Shown here piece by piece: positions 30,539 through 39,631 of a DNA stretch of 46,029 nucleotides. Source of the DNA: Deinococcus aquatilis DSM 23025 (lineage in GTDB: Bacteria > Deinococcota > Deinococci > Deinococcales > Deinococcaceae); the NCBI RefSeq assembly GCF_000378445.1, contig NZ_KB899734.1:1-46029 (forward strand), in the 5' to 3' direction. Below the pieces are notes generated by a model. That model saw only the letters and a list, made by a program, of their open reading frames with translations, was not told the DNA's origin and did not search any database. Position 1 is the first letter of the stretch; each line of letters opens with the position of its first letter. Both the position numbers and the translations under genes were made by a program.

Positions 30539-30814
30539 ATGGCACACAAGAAAGGCGTAGGTTCTTCCAAGAACGGTCGTGACAGCCAGCCCAAGTACCT
30601 CGGCGTCAAGAAGTTTGGCGGCGAGCAGGTCTTGGCAGGCAACATCCTCGTGCGTCAGCGCGGCACCAAGTTCAAGGCTGGCCCCAACGTGGGCATGGGC
30701 CGCGACCACACGCTGTTTGCTCTCGAGCACGGCAAAGTCGTGTTTACCAACAAGGGCGCAACGGGCCGCTTCATCTCCATCGAAGTCGCCGCACCCGAAC
30801 TCGCTGCCGACTGA
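30539..30814 (+). CDS. rpmA: 50S ribosomal protein L27
   Basis: L27 reaches into the peptidyl transferase centre with its N-terminus. The 91-residue protein begins [16 protein letters not shown], so no N-terminal cleavage extension as in Firmicutes, and has the signature [21 protein letters not shown] weak ribosome site AAGGTGA lies 8 bases upstream. It is followed by a terminator, yet obg comes 243 bases later in the same direction. Confidence 0.98.
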   Translation: MAHKKGVGSSKNGRDSQPKYLGVKKFGGEQVLAGNILVRQRGTKFKAGPNVGMGRDHTLFALEHGKVVFTNKGATGRFISIEVAAPELAAD

Positions 30815-30832
30815 GATCAGGCAGGAACGCAG

Positions 30833-30870
30833 CACGCCCTGCCGCACAGGTGGCATGGCGTGTTTTGTTT
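30833..30870 (+). terminator. Terminator after rpmA
   Basis: CACGCC (30833-30838) and GGCGTG (30857-30862), with a weaker inner stem, are followed by TTTTGTTT. It separates rpmA from obg. Inside the gap to obg, TGTCTAAGGGTCA (near 30887) and its complement TGACCCTTAGACA (near 31012) face each other across some 110 bases. Confidence 0.7.
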
Positions 30871-31057
30871 GGATTGGGGAAAGGACTGTCTAAGGGTCAA
30901 AAGTCTGAGCGTCCAAGAACCACTTCTGCTTGAGGACTTGGATTTCTTTTCAGACCTCAAAGAAGCGTTCAAAAGACCAAGAATATCTTTCCCCACCCTT
31001 CCTTAGACCCCCTGACCCTTAGACACTCTTTTTCAGCACCAACAACCAGAGGTACAC

Positions 31058-32377
31058 ATGGCATTTCGTGACGTTTTAAATATTGAAGTAGCCGCCGGAA
31101 ATGGTGGCGATGGGTCGATGAGTTTTCACCGCGCCAAATTTATGGAAAAGGGCGGCCCCGACGGTGGGCACGGCGGACGCGGCGGCAGCATCATTTTGCG
31201 GGCCATCGAGGGCGTAGAAAGCCTGGAGCGATTGGTCGGCAAGCGCAAATTCAAGGGCGCAAACGGCGCATATGGCGAGGGCCGACTCCGGCAGGGTGCA
31301 GACGGCGAAGACATCTACATCGAAGTTCCAGTGGGCACCACGGCTTTCGATGAAGACACCGGACGCGTGATTGCCGATCTGGTGCGCGTGGGGCAGGAAA
31401 AAGTTATTGCACGCGGCGGCTTCGGCGGGCGCGGCAACTCCACGTTTGCCAGCAGCACCCGGCAGGCTCCCCGCTTTGCCGAGCTGGGCACTCCGGGCGA
31501 AAAGCGGCGCGTGCGTCTGGAACTGCGCCTGATTGCCGATGTGGGCCTGGTGGGGTACCCCAACGCGGGCAAATCCAGCCTGCTGGCGGCCATGTCGCGG
31601 GCCAATCCGGCCATCGCCGCCTATCCGTTTACGACCCTCTCCCCCATTCTGGGCGTGGTGGACCGCGTGGATACCGATGACCGCTTTACGCTGGCCGACA
31701 TTCCCGGCATCATCGAGGGAGCCAGCGAAGGCAAAGGGCTGGGGCTGGAATTCCTGCGCCACATCAGCCGCACCCGCCTGCTGATCTATGTGCTGGACGT
31801 GACCCGCGACCCCATCGAGGAAATGCGGAGCCTGCGTTCCGAGCTTCAGAGCTACGATCCGAGCCTGCTGAGCAACGTGGCCCTGATCGCGCTGAACAAG
31901 GTGGAACTCGTCGAAGAAGACATTGCCCAGATGGTCGAAGACGAGCTGCTGGACTTTGGTCTGCCCATCTTGCGCGTGAGTGCCAAAGAGAAGATCGGCC
32001 TGACCGAACTCCGCGACAACGTGTTTGCCATGCTGCCTGACCGCGAACTGTGGGCGCAGCAGAATGCACTGGAAATCGAAGTGGAAGACGTGCGCGAAGA
32101 AGCCCTGACGGTGGTATACCGCGAGGACGAACCCGCCAAACCCGGCGGCGAAAACGAGCGGGTCTGGGAAGTGCATGGCGGCGGCTTTGCCGAGAAGATC
32201 ACCCGATTTGCCCGCCACCTCGACGACGCCGCCGAATACCTGTCGAACCTGTTCAAGCGTCAGGGTCTGTACCGGGCACTGAAGCGGGCAGGCGCACGCG
32301 AGGGCGACACCGTGGAAATCGGCACCTTCCGCTTCGAGTACTTCGACGACGATCAGCCCGGCGAAAAAGGGAACTGA
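31058..32377 (+). CDS. obg: GTPase Obg/CgtA
   Basis: Obg is an essential GTPase involved in large-subunit assembly and stress response. The 439-residue protein has the glycine-rich Obg fold at the N-terminus ([27 protein letters not shown]), the G domain with G1 [11 protein letters not shown]3 [10 protein letters not shown] and G4 LNKVE (NKxE instead of NKxD), SAKEKIG as G5, and a C-terminal OCT domain with [28 protein letters not shown]. All three domains are complete. It has its own start after AGAGGTACAC. Confidence 0.97.
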   Translation: MAFRDVLNIEVAAGNGGDGSMSFHRAKFMEKGGPDGGHGGRGGSIILRAIEGVESLERLVGKRKFKGANGAYGEGRLRQGADGEDIYIEVPVGTTAFDEDTGRVIADLVRVGQEKVIARGGFGGRGNSTFASSTRQAPRFAELGTPGEKRRVRLELRLIADVGLVGYPNAGKSSLLAAMSRANPAIAAYPFTTLSPILGVVDRVDTDDRFTLADIPGIIEGASEGKGLGLEFLRHISRTRLLIYVLDVTRDPIEEMRSLRSELQSYDPSLLSNVALIALNKVELVEEDIAQMVEDELLDFGLPILRVSAKEKIGLTELRDNVFAMLPDRELWAQQNALEIEVEDVREEALTVVYREDEPAKPGGENERVWEVHGGGFAEKITRFARHLDDAAEYLSNLFKRQGLYRALKRAGAREGDTVEIGTFRFEYFDDDQPGEKGN

Positions 32378-32397
32378 ACGCGGGCCGGAACGACGGC

Positions 32398-32452
32398 CAG
32401 AACGTGGACCGTGGAACGTAGGGAGAATCTACGGGCTGCGGTCCACGTTCTG
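32398..32452. terminator. 14-base-pair hairpin after obg
   Basis: CAGAACGTGGACCG (32398-32411) and CGGTCCACGTTCTG (32439-32452) are exact complements, followed by TCTCTCTG. It is likely the obg terminator. Confidence 0.7.
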
Positions 32453-32469
32453 TCTCTCTGCACCAGCAA

Positions 32470-32535
32470 GCAGATTCCGGCCATTTCGTTGGCCCCCGGA
32501 ACAACACCGGGAGCCAACTCCACTCTGGAATCTGC
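32470..32535. repeat. Nested hairpin between obg and the cyclophilin gene
   Basis: GCAGATTCC (32470-32478) pairs with GGAATCTGC (32527-32535), and inside it GTTGGC (32488-32493) with GCCAAC (32513-32518) and CCCGG with CCGGG, followed by CCTTTTCC. A further stem CGGAATATTCAGTC/GACTGGATATTCGG follows at 32558-32592. These are probably terminators for the convergent genes. Confidence 0.6.
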
Positions 32536-32594
32536 CCTTTTCCTACTCGCTCTGCTCGGAATATTCAGTCAAACGGCGACTGGATATTCGGAAT

Positions 32595-33377
32595 TCAGTT
32601 CTTGGTCAAAATCCGCACCGACAGAATATCGTCGGCCACAGCGCTCTCAATCGGGGTTTCCTGTCCGGTGCTGCTGTCGCTGGTGCGGGTCAGCTTGGGC
32701 AATACGTCGTCACCCGTAACCACTTTGCCGAAGATGGTGTGCTTGCCGTTCAGGTTCTCGGTGGGGGCGAAGGTAATGAAAAACTGGCTGCCGTTGGTGG
32801 CTGGGCCGCTATTCGCCATCGCCAGAATTCCGGCACTGTCGAAGGTGAGGGCGGTGCGAAATTCGTCGGCAAAGCTGTAGCCGGGGCCACCCGTGCCCCA
32901 CTGGGCTTTTTTGGCGAGGTCGGTACTCTGAGGATCGCCCGACTGCGCCATGAAGCCGTCCATCACGCGGTGGAACCGGATACCATCGAAATAATGGTTG
33001 CGGGCCAGAAACACGAAATTATTGACCGTGACGGGCGTCTCGGCCTCGTACAGGTCGGCCAGCAGTTGGCCCCGGTTGGTGTCGATCAGGGCAAAGTAGT
33101 TCTTGCCGTCTTGCAGGCTCAGGGCAGGCTCGGTCTTGAATTCGCGCACGGGCTTGTCGGTCAGGAAAGGCACGAGGGTATAGCCAGCAGGCACCGCGCC
33201 GGGTTTGGCGACGGCAGGCGTGGCAGCCGTTTCGGGCGTGGTGGTTTCGGGTGTGGTCGCCGCAGTTTCGGGCGTTTCCGTGGCCGTCTCTTCCGGCGTG
33301 GTGGTCGCGGCGGTGTCGTTCTTGGGACACGCGGTCAGGGTCAGGGCAAGGGTCAGCAGCAGGGCGGCCTGTTTCAT
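32595..33377 (-). CDS. Cyclophilin-type peptidyl-prolyl isomerase, lipoprotein
   Basis: A 260-residue envelope lipoprotein: signal peptide with lipobox [10 protein letters not shown], then a long Thr/Pro/Glu/Ala-rich linker (about residues 20-60), then a cyclophilin domain. The domain has [15 protein letters not shown] with the catalytic arginine, [24 protein letters not shown] and [14 protein letters not shown]. It would assist folding of exported proteins at cis-trans proline bonds. ATG 33377 has TAGACT seven bases upstream. It is divergent from cmk; their two leaderless promoters lie back to back. Confidence 0.94.
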   Translation of the reverse strand: MKQAALLLTLALTLTACPKNDTAATTTPEETATETPETAATTPETTTPETAATPAVAKPGAVPAGYTLVPFLTDKPVREFKTEPALSLQDGKNYFALIDTNRGQLLADLYEAETPVTVNNFVFLARNHYFDGIRFHRVMDGFMAQSGDPQSTDLAKKAQWGTGGPGYSFADEFRTALTFDSAGILAMANSGPATNGSQFFITFAPTENLNGKHTIFGKVVTGDDVLPKLTRTSDSSTGQETPIESAVADDILSVRILTKN

Positions 33378-33384
33378 CGGGTGC

Positions 33385-33430
33385 AGTCTACCTGCTCGGC
33401 ACGGGGCAAAACGGTGATTGACGGTAGACT
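33385..33430. promoter_or_regulatory. Back-to-back leaderless promoters of the cyclophilin and cmk genes
   Basis: TAGACT on the minus strand (33390-33385) ends seven bases before the cyclophilin ATG. TAGACT on the plus strand (33425-33430) ends seven bases before the cmk GTG. The two share the 60-base divergent region. Confidence 0.65.
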
Positions 33431-33437
33431 GCGGGAT

Positions 33438-34070
33438 GTGATCGTAACGATAGATGGCGTAGCCGCCAGTGGAAAATCAAGTGTGTCTTCGGGTGTGGCG
33501 CGGGAACTGGGCATTCCGTATGTCAGCAGCGGCCTGCTGTACCGCGCCGCCACCCTGCTGGGCCTGGAAGCAGGCGTAGATTTGCACGACGCCCCGGCAC
33601 TCCTGACCCTGCTGGAAACCCACGCGCCCCGGCTGGAGCCGCTGGCCGAAGGAAACCGCGTCTGGGCCGGAAAGCGTGAACTCACGGACGCCCTGCATTC
33701 TTCCCGCGTGGATGCGGGCGTGAGCGTGGTGGCCGTGCTGCCCGAGTTGCGGGCGTGGGTGGATGCCCAGTTGCGTGCCCTGCCTGAACCCTTTGTGGCC
33801 GAGGGACGCGACATGGGCACCAACGTTTTTCCGCAGGCCGGAGCCAAGTTTTACCTGACCGCCAGCCCCCGCATCCGGGCCGAACGCCGCGCCCGCGAAC
33901 GCCCCGAAGACATTCCCGCCATCGAAGCCGCCCTGATTCGCCGGGACGCCAAGGACAAGGTGCAGAGTGCCCCCGCCCCCGACGCACGAGTCATTGACAC
34001 CGGGCCACTGACCTTAGAGGGCGTGATCAGCGTGATTCTGGAAGGCTTGGGGGAAGTGGGGAAAGCCTAG
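33438..34070 (+). CDS. cmk: Cytidylate kinase
   Basis: Cmk phosphorylates CMP and dCMP with ATP. The 210-residue protein starts with a P-loop [21 protein letters not shown], then [15 protein letters not shown] as in the family, and [32 protein letters not shown]. It is slightly shorter than the E. coli enzyme (227). The GTG at 33438 is chosen because the family begins there and a TAGACT box stands seven bases before it; there is no ribosome site. Confidence 0.93.
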   Translation: MIVTIDGVAASGKSSVSSGVARELGIPYVSSGLLYRAATLLGLEAGVDLHDAPALLTLLETHAPRLEPLAEGNRVWAGKRELTDALHSSRVDAGVSVVAVLPELRAWVDAQLRALPEPFVAEGRDMGTNVFPQAGAKFYLTASPRIRAERRARERPEDIPAIEAALIRRDAKDKVQSAPAPDARVIDTGPLTLEGVISVILEGLGEVGKA

Positions 34071-34141
34071 AGCAGCTCCAGGAAGTGGGCTGTTGGAACA
34101 GCGTTCTGAAAGGCTTTCCGGCTCGTTTTTCTGTTCCTAGA

Positions 34142-34255
34142 GCGACTGAACCCCCCCGTTGCTGACGCAACGCCCCCCCTTAGAGGGGAGGACAAGGGCT
34201 GATGTGCTCCCTCTAAGGGGGGCTGGCTGCGAAGCAGACTGGGGGGTTCAGTCGC
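34142..34255. repeat. Long palindromic repeat, copy 2
   Basis: GCGACTGAACCCCCC (34142-34156) and GGGGGGTTCAGTCGC (34241-34255) are exact inverted repeats. Inside are CGTTGC/GCAACG and a long stem of CCCCCCTTAGAGGGGAG type against CTCCCTCTAAGGGGGG. The core matches the copy at 18746-18864. It sits just after cmk and before the convergent M16 gene, so it may also end transcription. Confidence 0.88.
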
Positions 34256-34309
34256 CCAGCTTTCAGGCTACCGTTCCCACAACCCACGTCCTACTTCCAG
34301 ACCAACACC

Positions 34310-35602
34310 CTACTTCAGCGCCTCAATCGGCCCCAACGCCACCACCGTGGGCGGAAACTCGGCCACGAGGTTGATGGGGCACAGGCGCAGGACTTCGCGC
34401 ACATCGTCGGCGGTAACGCGGGTATAGCGGTCTACGAGGTCGGCGGTGGTACTGGGGTGGCCGTGGGCCAGATGTTCCATGCCCAGCGTAAACAGGCGGC
34501 CATGCGGCGTTTCGGCCCGCAGCAAGGTTCCCACGGCCATCTTGCGGGCGGCGCGGCGTACGGCGGTTTCGGTAATCAGGTCAGCGGCCCCGGCCAGCAC
34601 TGCCCGGAAGCCGTCCAGCACCAGTTGGGCGCGGTCTGGGTCGCAGGAAAAACCGCCCTCGAAAGTTCCGGTATCGCGGTATTCCAGATGCGCCAGATCA
34701 GCGCCATCGGCCAGCCCGGTATCCAGCAAGGCCCAGTACAGCGCCCCGTTTTCGCCGCCGATCAGGTCGGCCAGGACCACGGCGGCTTCCCGTAAGGGGT
34801 GGGTGGTGGGCAAACCCGGCAGGCTGAGGGCCAGTTGTACCCGCGTCAGGCTGGGATCGTGAACGACCCGCACTGTACTGGGATGCACCGGAGCGGGCAG
34901 CGGGGGCGTGGGCAGAGGCGCGGCGGCGGGCCAGCCCTGTAATTCGGCTTCGGCCCACGCCAACACTGCCACCGGATCGAACGCGCCCACCACGGCCAGT
35001 GTGACCTCATTCGCGCCGTAGCGTTCGCGGTGGTTGCGGGCCAGCGCGTCACGGGTCAGGGCGCTGACGGTTTCCACCGTGCCCAACACGGGTTGCCCTA
35101 GCGGGTGCGCTCCCCAGTAATCGGCCCGCAATTCGTCGATCACGCGCACGGGCGGCTGGTCGGCGTACATGGCGATTTCTTCCAGAATCACGCCGCGCTC
35201 GGATTCCAGATCGCTCTGGCGCAGGGCGGGGCGCATCAGGTGGGTCAGGGTGTCCAGCAGGGCGGGGGTGTATTCGGGCAGCGCGGCGGCGTGGTACACG
35301 GTGGCCTCCTCGCTGGTAAAGGCGTTGGCATTGCCGCCCAGGTCGTCCAGCCGCTCGTTCAGTTGCGCCGCGCTCAGGGCCTCGGAACCCTTGAACATCA
35401 GGTGTTCTATGAAGTGCGAGGCCCCCATTTCGGCGGGTGTTTCGTCGCGTGCGCCCGTATTCACGAAATATCCGGCGGCCACGGTTTGCGCGGCGGGATC
35501 GGGTTCCAGCAGCAGGGTCAGGCCGGAAGGCAGCACATGAAGCTGGGTTTCAGGCACACGAGATTCAGGGACTTGGGTTGTTGGAGTAGGGAATTCAGAC
35601 AT
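34310..35602 (-). CDS. M16-family zinc peptidase
   Basis: A 430-residue M16 (pitrilysin/processing peptidase) protein with the inverted zinc motif [10 protein letters not shown] (HxxEH) and the further ligand glutamate in the [24 protein letters not shown] stretch. Both halves of the fold are present. It has no signal peptide. Its start ATG 35602 overlaps the end of the upstream M16 gene by eight bases (stop at 35595-35597), so the two are translated together and may form a heterodimer like mitochondrial processing peptidase. Confidence 0.93.
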   Translation of the reverse strand: MSEFPTPTTQVPESRVPETQLHVLPSGLTLLLEPDPAAQTVAAGYFVNTGARDETPAEMGASHFIEHLMFKGSEALSAAQLNERLDDLGGNANAFTSEEATVYHAAALPEYTPALLDTLTHLMRPALRQSDLESERGVILEEIAMYADQPPVRVIDELRADYWGAHPLGQPVLGTVETVSALTRDALARNHRERYGANEVTLAVVGAFDPVAVLAWAEAELQGWPAAAPLPTPPLPAPVHPSTVRVVHDPSLTRVQLALSLPGLPTTHPLREAAVVLADLIGGENGALYWALLDTGLADGADLAHLEYRDTGTFEGGFSCDPDRAQLVLDGFRAVLAGAADLITETAVRRAARKMAVGTLLRAETPHGRLFTLGMEHLAHGHPSTTADLVDRYTRVTADDVREVLRLCPINLVAEFPPTVVALGPIEALK

Positions 35603-36941
35603 GGTTGACCTCTGCCGCTGCATCTGCTGGGCCAACTTCGGCAGGCCCGAGCGTGACGGTGGTGGCCTGCCCTGCCGGGTCGTAGCCCTCCAGGAAGGCG
35701 TTCACATCGTTCAGTGTCAGGGCCGCGAGTTGCCCGCGCAGGTCGGCCACACTGCGAATTCGCCCGAAGACGGCCACATCCCGCGTGAGGCTGGTGGCGC
35801 GTGCCCGCAGGCTTTCGGCCCCGAAGACCACGCTGGCGGTCAGGCCCGTTTTGGCCCGCACGAATTCGGCGTCGGTCAGGCCGAGGGGCAGGCGGCCCAG
35901 TTCGGCCGTCAGCACTTCCAGCGTCTCGGGGGCGCGGGCGGGCGTGCTTCCGGCATAGGTGGACAGGAAGCCCTGCCCGCCCAGCACCACGGGCGAAGCA
36001 CTGACCGAGTACGCCAGCCCGCGTTCCTCGCGCACCGCATGAAACAGACGGCTGGCACTGCCGCCCGAGAGCGCCGTGATCGCCAGTTGCCAGTGCAGCC
36101 AGTGGGGATGCAGCGGCGCGACCCCCGGCGAACTGAGGCTGATGTGGGTCTGCTCGCCGTCCTCGAAGGGCAGATGCGAGCGCAGACCGGGCAGAAAGCG
36201 GGCTGTAACAAGGTCGTGTTGCCCGCTGCGCCAATCGGCAAAAGCATGGGCCATCAGCGCGTGTACCTCGTCTGGGTCGGCATCGGCCACCAGCCCCAGC
36301 ACACTGCCTTTACCGCCGTAACGGGTCAGAAAGTCGCGCAGGCTGGTTGGTGTGATGGCGGCCAGGCCCTCCGGCGTGCCGCTGGCTGGGTGGGCAAACC
36401 CCGCGAACGGAGCCGCCGCCGCGCCGTCGAACGCCACACTGCGGGCCTGCACCGCCAGCAGATCGGGCGGGCTGTCTTCCAGTCCTTCCAGATCCTGACG
36501 GGCCAGATCCAGCAGCACCGCCAATTCGGAGTCGGGCAGGTCGGGGCGCAGCAGCACGTCGGCCAGCAATGCCAGCGCACCGGGCAGGTCGGCCCGCAGG
36601 CCGCTGACGCCAAAGCGGGTGGCTTCCGGCCCCACGCCTCCGCCCCGGCGCACGCCCAGATCATCGAAGGCGTCTTGCAGGGCGCGGGCAGAACGGCCCC
36701 CGGCTCCCTTGAACAGCCATTCTTCCAGCACACCCGCTGATCCCTGAAGGCCCACCGGGTCGTGTGCGCTGCCCACCGGAATCCGCAGATCAAGGGCGAA
36801 TCCCGGCCCAGCGCGGCGCTCGTAGGCCACCCGCAAGCCGCTCTCCAGCGTCCAGAGCCAGACCTGCGGCCCGCTTGTGTATTGTCCTGTCCCCGTCTGA
36901 ACCTCAGGCGCGGCTGCCTGTCCTTCTGCGCCAATCGTCAT
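35595..36941 (-). CDS. M16-family protein lacking the zinc motif
   Basis: A 448-residue M16 homologue. At the place of HxxEH it has [10 protein letters not shown], so both zinc histidines are missing and it is likely inactive alone. Retained features include [16 protein letters not shown] near the end and [15 protein letters not shown], which is the R/Y substrate-binding element of M16 proteins. It would be the non-catalytic partner of the peptidase that follows. ATG 36941 rather than 36965 was chosen because TAGACT ends seven bases before it. Confidence 0.88.
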   Translation of the reverse strand: MTIGAEGQAAAPEVQTGTGQYTSGPQVWLWTLESGLRVAYERRAGPGFALDLRIPVGSAHDPVGLQGSAGVLEEWLFKGAGGRSARALQDAFDDLGVRRGGGVGPEATRFGVSGLRADLPGALALLADVLLRPDLPDSELAVLLDLARQDLEGLEDSPPDLLAVQARSVAFDGAAAAPFAGFAHPASGTPEGLAAITPTSLRDFLTRYGGKGSVLGLVADADPDEVHALMAHAFADWRSGQHDLVTARFLPGLRSHLPFEDGEQTHISLSSPGVAPLHPHWLHWQLAITALSGGSASRLFHAVREERGLAYSVSASPVVLGGQGFLSTYAGSTPARAPETLEVLTAELGRLPLGLTDAEFVRAKTGLTASVVFGAESLRARATSLTRDVAVFGRIRSVADLRGQLAALTLNDVNAFLEGYDPAGQATTVTLGPAEVGPADAAAEVNHV

Positions 36942-36948
36942 CAGGGGT

Positions 36949-36954
36949 AGTCTA
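36949..36954 (-). promoter_or_regulatory. Leaderless -10 box TAGACT of the M16 pair
   Basis: TAGACT ends seven bases before ATG 36941 and decides this start over the upstream ATG at 36965, which has no ribosome site. Confidence 0.6.
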
Positions 36955-37035
36955 CCGCTCCCCATCTCGGAACACAGAGAAAAGGCAACTTTAGAAGGAC
37001 TCCTGACTCCCCCTGAACCGCCATGCTGAGAGCCT

Positions 37036-37575
37036 ATGCGCCGTCTGCTCTCCCTCCTCTTGACTCTGGCCGTGCTGGGCGGCCTGGCCTATCTGTTGTG
37101 GCCCATGCTCAAGAACGCCAGCCGCTACTCGGCGCTGCTGTCTGCCCCACCAGCCGCTGCCCGCAGCCTGCCCAACCCGCTGCCCGGTCAGCGCTTTGTG
37201 GATACGTGGGGCGGCGCACGCAGCGAGGGCCGCAAGCACGAGGGCGTCGATATTTTTGCGCCGCGCAACACGCCGATTCAGGCCACCACACGCGGCATCG
37301 TGGTGAATGTGGGCGAAAACCGCCTTGGCGGGCGCACGGTCATGATTCTTGGCCCCGGCGGGCAGCGCCACTATTACGCCCACCTGGAGCGCTATTCCGA
37401 ACTGAAAGAGGGGGACTGGGTAGAGGCCGGAAGCGTGGTGGGCTACGTCGGAGACAGCGGGAATGCAAAGGGGACGCCTACACATCTGCACTACGGCATC
37501 TATGCCAATTACACCGGATATAGCGGGGCCATCAATCCTTATCCACTCCTGCGGCGGGAATGGGAAAAGCGCTGA
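37036..37575 (+). CDS. M23-family peptidase
   Basis: A 179-residue membrane-anchored protein with an N-terminal helix ([20 protein letters not shown]) and an M23 (LytM-type) zinc endopeptidase domain. The ligands are the His and Asp of [14 protein letters not shown] and the HLHYG near the end; [17 protein letters not shown] is the usual middle part. It would cut peptidoglycan cross-links outside the membrane or act as an amidase activator. All ligands are present, so it is likely active. ATG 37036 lies 97 bases from the divergent M16 genes; no ribosome site is clear. Confidence 0.9.
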   Translation: MRRLLSLLLTLAVLGGLAYLLWPMLKNASRYSALLSAPPAAARSLPNPLPGQRFVDTWGGARSEGRKHEGVDIFAPRNTPIQATTRGIVVNVGENRLGGRTVMILGPGGQRHYYAHLERYSELKEGDWVEAGSVVGYVGDSGNAKGTPTHLHYGIYANYTGYSGAINPYPLLRREWEKR

Positions 37576-37664
37576 AATCTGTCAGGAGTAAGGGGTCAGT
37601 GGGAAAAGCGGGTGGGTCGAAATCTCAGTTTTTTGAAGGGCAGTCAATGGATCAACTTCTCTTC

Positions 37665-37940
37665 TCAGTCGGCGGCCTGCTGACCTACCCACGGCAGATG
37701 GTGCTGCTGGGTATCCACCAACGCGCCGAAGCGCAGATGGCGCTGGCAGATGAACCACATCTCGTCGCGGTCATTCGCCAGAATAAAATAGGCGTCGCTG
37801 GTTTCACTGGGATTGAAGACGCCCAGCACGCGGTACAGGCGGTCTTCCGAAAAGCCGCTGTCCAGCGGGCGGGGCATAGGCGCACGGGGGCCAGTCAGTT
37901 CCTGAATCCTCACGAACAGGTGGGGGTGAAAGGCAAGCAT
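37665..37940 (-). CDS. Small conserved-looking hypothetical protein
   Basis: A 91-residue soluble protein that I do not recognise. It has an ordered core (RLYRVLGVFNPSETSDAYFI, DRDEMWFICQRHLRFG) that looks like a small mixed fold, no membrane segment and no signal peptide. Codon use is like that of the neighbours. ATG 37940 is the first start. It lies between M23 and the siroheme-decarboxylase-like gene. Its 3' end faces the M23 gene. Confidence 0.6.
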   Translation of the reverse strand: MLAFHPHLFVRIQELTGPRAPMPRPLDSGFSEDRLYRVLGVFNPSETSDAYFILANDRDEMWFICQRHLRFGALVDTQQHHLPWVGQQAAD

Positions 37941-38006
37941 GGTCTTAGCCTGCCGCCCGCCTGTTGGGAAAAATGGGTGAACTCAGACAAGCTGAAGACC
38001 AGTTGA

Positions 38007-38045
38007 AGAAAGGGGCAACGGCGGTTAAACCTGTTGCCCCTTTCT
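38007..38045. terminator. Terminator after the siroheme-decarboxylase-like gene
   Basis: AGAAAGGGGCAAC (38007-38019) and GTTGCCCCTTTCT (38033-38045) form a perfect 13-base-pair stem with T-runs on both strands. Confidence 0.85.
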
Positions 38046-38074
38046 GGCCGTGCCGCGCTGATGAACTTCTAAGA

Positions 38075-39148
38075 TCAGGCGTCAGTTCCCAGGTTTTCTC
38101 GCGCCCACTGGTAGAACTCGGGTTTGTAAAACTCCAACCGAATCTTCTTGTACTCCTTGGTGGAATACAGGATGGCGTGGTCTACACCCTGCGCCACTTC
38201 ATCATGAATGGCCTGAATCTTGCCGAAGGCTTCTTCTTTGCTGCGGCCATGCACCATCGTAAAAATGGTGTAGGGCCACTCGGCATAGGTGGGGCGCAGG
38301 TAGCAGTGAGACACGGCCTTGAATTCGGCCATGCGCCGCCCGGTTTCGGCCACTTCTTCCTGCGGCACAGCCCAAACGCCCATCGCATTGAAAGTAAATC
38401 CGGCCTTCTGGTGGCGGAACACGGCAGACACGCGGCGCAAGGCTCCGGCAGCCTTCATCTTCTCGGCGTGGGCGGCCACTTCCGAGATGCTCAGGCCCAG
38501 CGCGGCGCAGGCGTCGGCGTAGGGTTCTTCGGTCACGGGCAGGTCTTTCTGAAACTCGGTGACAAAGGCCCGGTCAAGGTCGGTAACGGCGTAGCCGATG
38601 TTGCGCTGCTCGCTGGTGTACTGCGGCGCGGCTTTGGCGTTCCAGTCTTCCTTGCCGGTCATGTCGAATTCCACGCCGATCTTGAAGAGGTGCAGCGTGG
38701 GCATCAGCCGGGTCAGGCGTGCGCCGCTCTGCTCGTGCAGCTTCTGGACGTGGGCTTCCAGATCGCTTTCGGGCGGTACGGCAATCGTGTACCACAGGTT
38801 GAAGGCGTGGTTGCGCTTGTAATTGTGGCTGACGCCGGGATGCGCGTTGACGATCTCTGCGCCTGCATCCAGCTGGTCTTCGTCGTGTACAGCGGCCACG
38901 AGGCTGCTCTGGTAACCCAGCGTCCGGGTATCGAAGATGGCGCTGACCTGACGCAGTACACCCTCAGCTTTGACCTCGCGCAGGATGGCCAGGGCTTCGG
39001 CTTCGGTCAGGCCTACCTGCTCGGCAATGACGGCGTAGGGGCGCTGCACGATGGGAATATCACGCTGAATGCGGTTCAGCAGTTGCTCACGCGGCGTAGG
39101 CGTGGTGATCGGCTCCGGGTGAGCAGGAGCGGTCGAAGGAGCGGTCAT
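38075..39148 (-). CDS. Fused AhbA/AhbB-like siroheme decarboxylase (Lrp/AsnC fold)
   Basis: A 357-residue protein of two similar halves, each with an Lrp-type helix-turn-helix and a RAM-like domain. The first has VSHNYKRNHAFNLWYTIAVP, the second VSHCYLRPTYAEWPYTIFTM. Such HNYxR and YxxW/F motifs are typical of the siroheme decarboxylases AhbA/AhbB and NirD/L/G/H, which remove two acetate carboxylates from siroheme to give didecarboxysiroheme on the way to heme or heme d1. In most species these are two polypeptides; here they are joined. It may be annotated as an AsnC regulator elsewhere. ATG 39148 has TATCTT seven bases upstream. Confidence 0.8.
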   Translation of the reverse strand: MTAPSTAPAHPEPITTPTPREQLLNRIQRDIPIVQRPYAVIAEQVGLTEAEALAILREVKAEGVLRQVSAIFDTRTLGYQSSLVAAVHDEDQLDAGAEIVNAHPGVSHNYKRNHAFNLWYTIAVPPESDLEAHVQKLHEQSGARLTRLMPTLHLFKIGVEFDMTGKEDWNAKAAPQYTSEQRNIGYAVTDLDRAFVTEFQKDLPVTEEPYADACAALGLSISEVAAHAEKMKAAGALRRVSAVFRHQKAGFTFNAMGVWAVPQEEVAETGRRMAEFKAVSHCYLRPTYAEWPYTIFTMVHGRSKEEAFGKIQAIHDEVAQGVDHAILYSTKEYKKIRLEFYKPEFYQWARENLGTDA

Positions 39149-39155
39149 ATTGTTC

Positions 39156-39161
39156 AAGATA
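39156..39161 (-). promoter_or_regulatory. Leaderless -10 box TATCTT
   Basis: TATCTT ends seven bases before ATG 39148 and supports that start over the TTG at 39157. Confidence 0.5.
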
Positions 39162-39337
39162 CGCCCGCTCCCTGCGGTAAAACGTCCCCGAACGAGCGGT
39201 AAGCCGGGGCAGACGGCCCAAGCCTTTGCATCTGCTTAAGAAGTGCGGGGCTTTGGCAGCGTCACATGAGGGCTACCTTCTATAAGAAACTGGCCTTCCT
39301 GTGCACAGTGGACCCGCCGACAGGCCACAATACGCAC

Positions 39338-39631
39338 ATGGTGACCGCACTCGTGATGGTACAGGCAGAACGTCAACGCATTCAAGAAACCGCCGAGGCG
39401 CTCGCCAGCGTGCCGAGCGTGCGCGAGGTGTATTCGGTCACCGGAGAATGGGACATCGTGGCCGTCTTGCGCCTCAGCCGCTACGAAGATCTGGACGACG
39501 TCGTGACGGGTCATCTCCGCAAGGTAGACGGCATTACACGCACCCAGACCATGCTGGCCTTCCGCACCTACAGCGAAGATTTGCTGGATCAGGGCTTTGG
39601 CGTGGGGTTGGACGAGGGCCGAACGGAATAA
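39338..39631 (+). CDS. Stand-alone Lrp/AsnC ligand-binding (RAM) domain protein
   Basis: A 97-residue protein made of just the RAM domain of the Lrp/AsnC family (VTALVMVQAERQRIQETAEAL, VREVYSVTGEWDIVAVLRLSRYEDL, VDGITRTQTMLAF). It has no helix-turn-helix, so it cannot bind DNA as Lrp does; such proteins assemble into decamers that bind amino acids. CACAAT ends six bases before ATG 39338 and favours that start over 39266. It is divergent from the siroheme-decarboxylase-like gene, which contains the same fold twice. Confidence 0.85.
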   Translation: MVTALVMVQAERQRIQETAEALASVPSVREVYSVTGEWDIVAVLRLSRYEDLDDVVTGHLRKVDGITRTQTMLAFRTYSEDLLDQGFGVGLDEGRTE

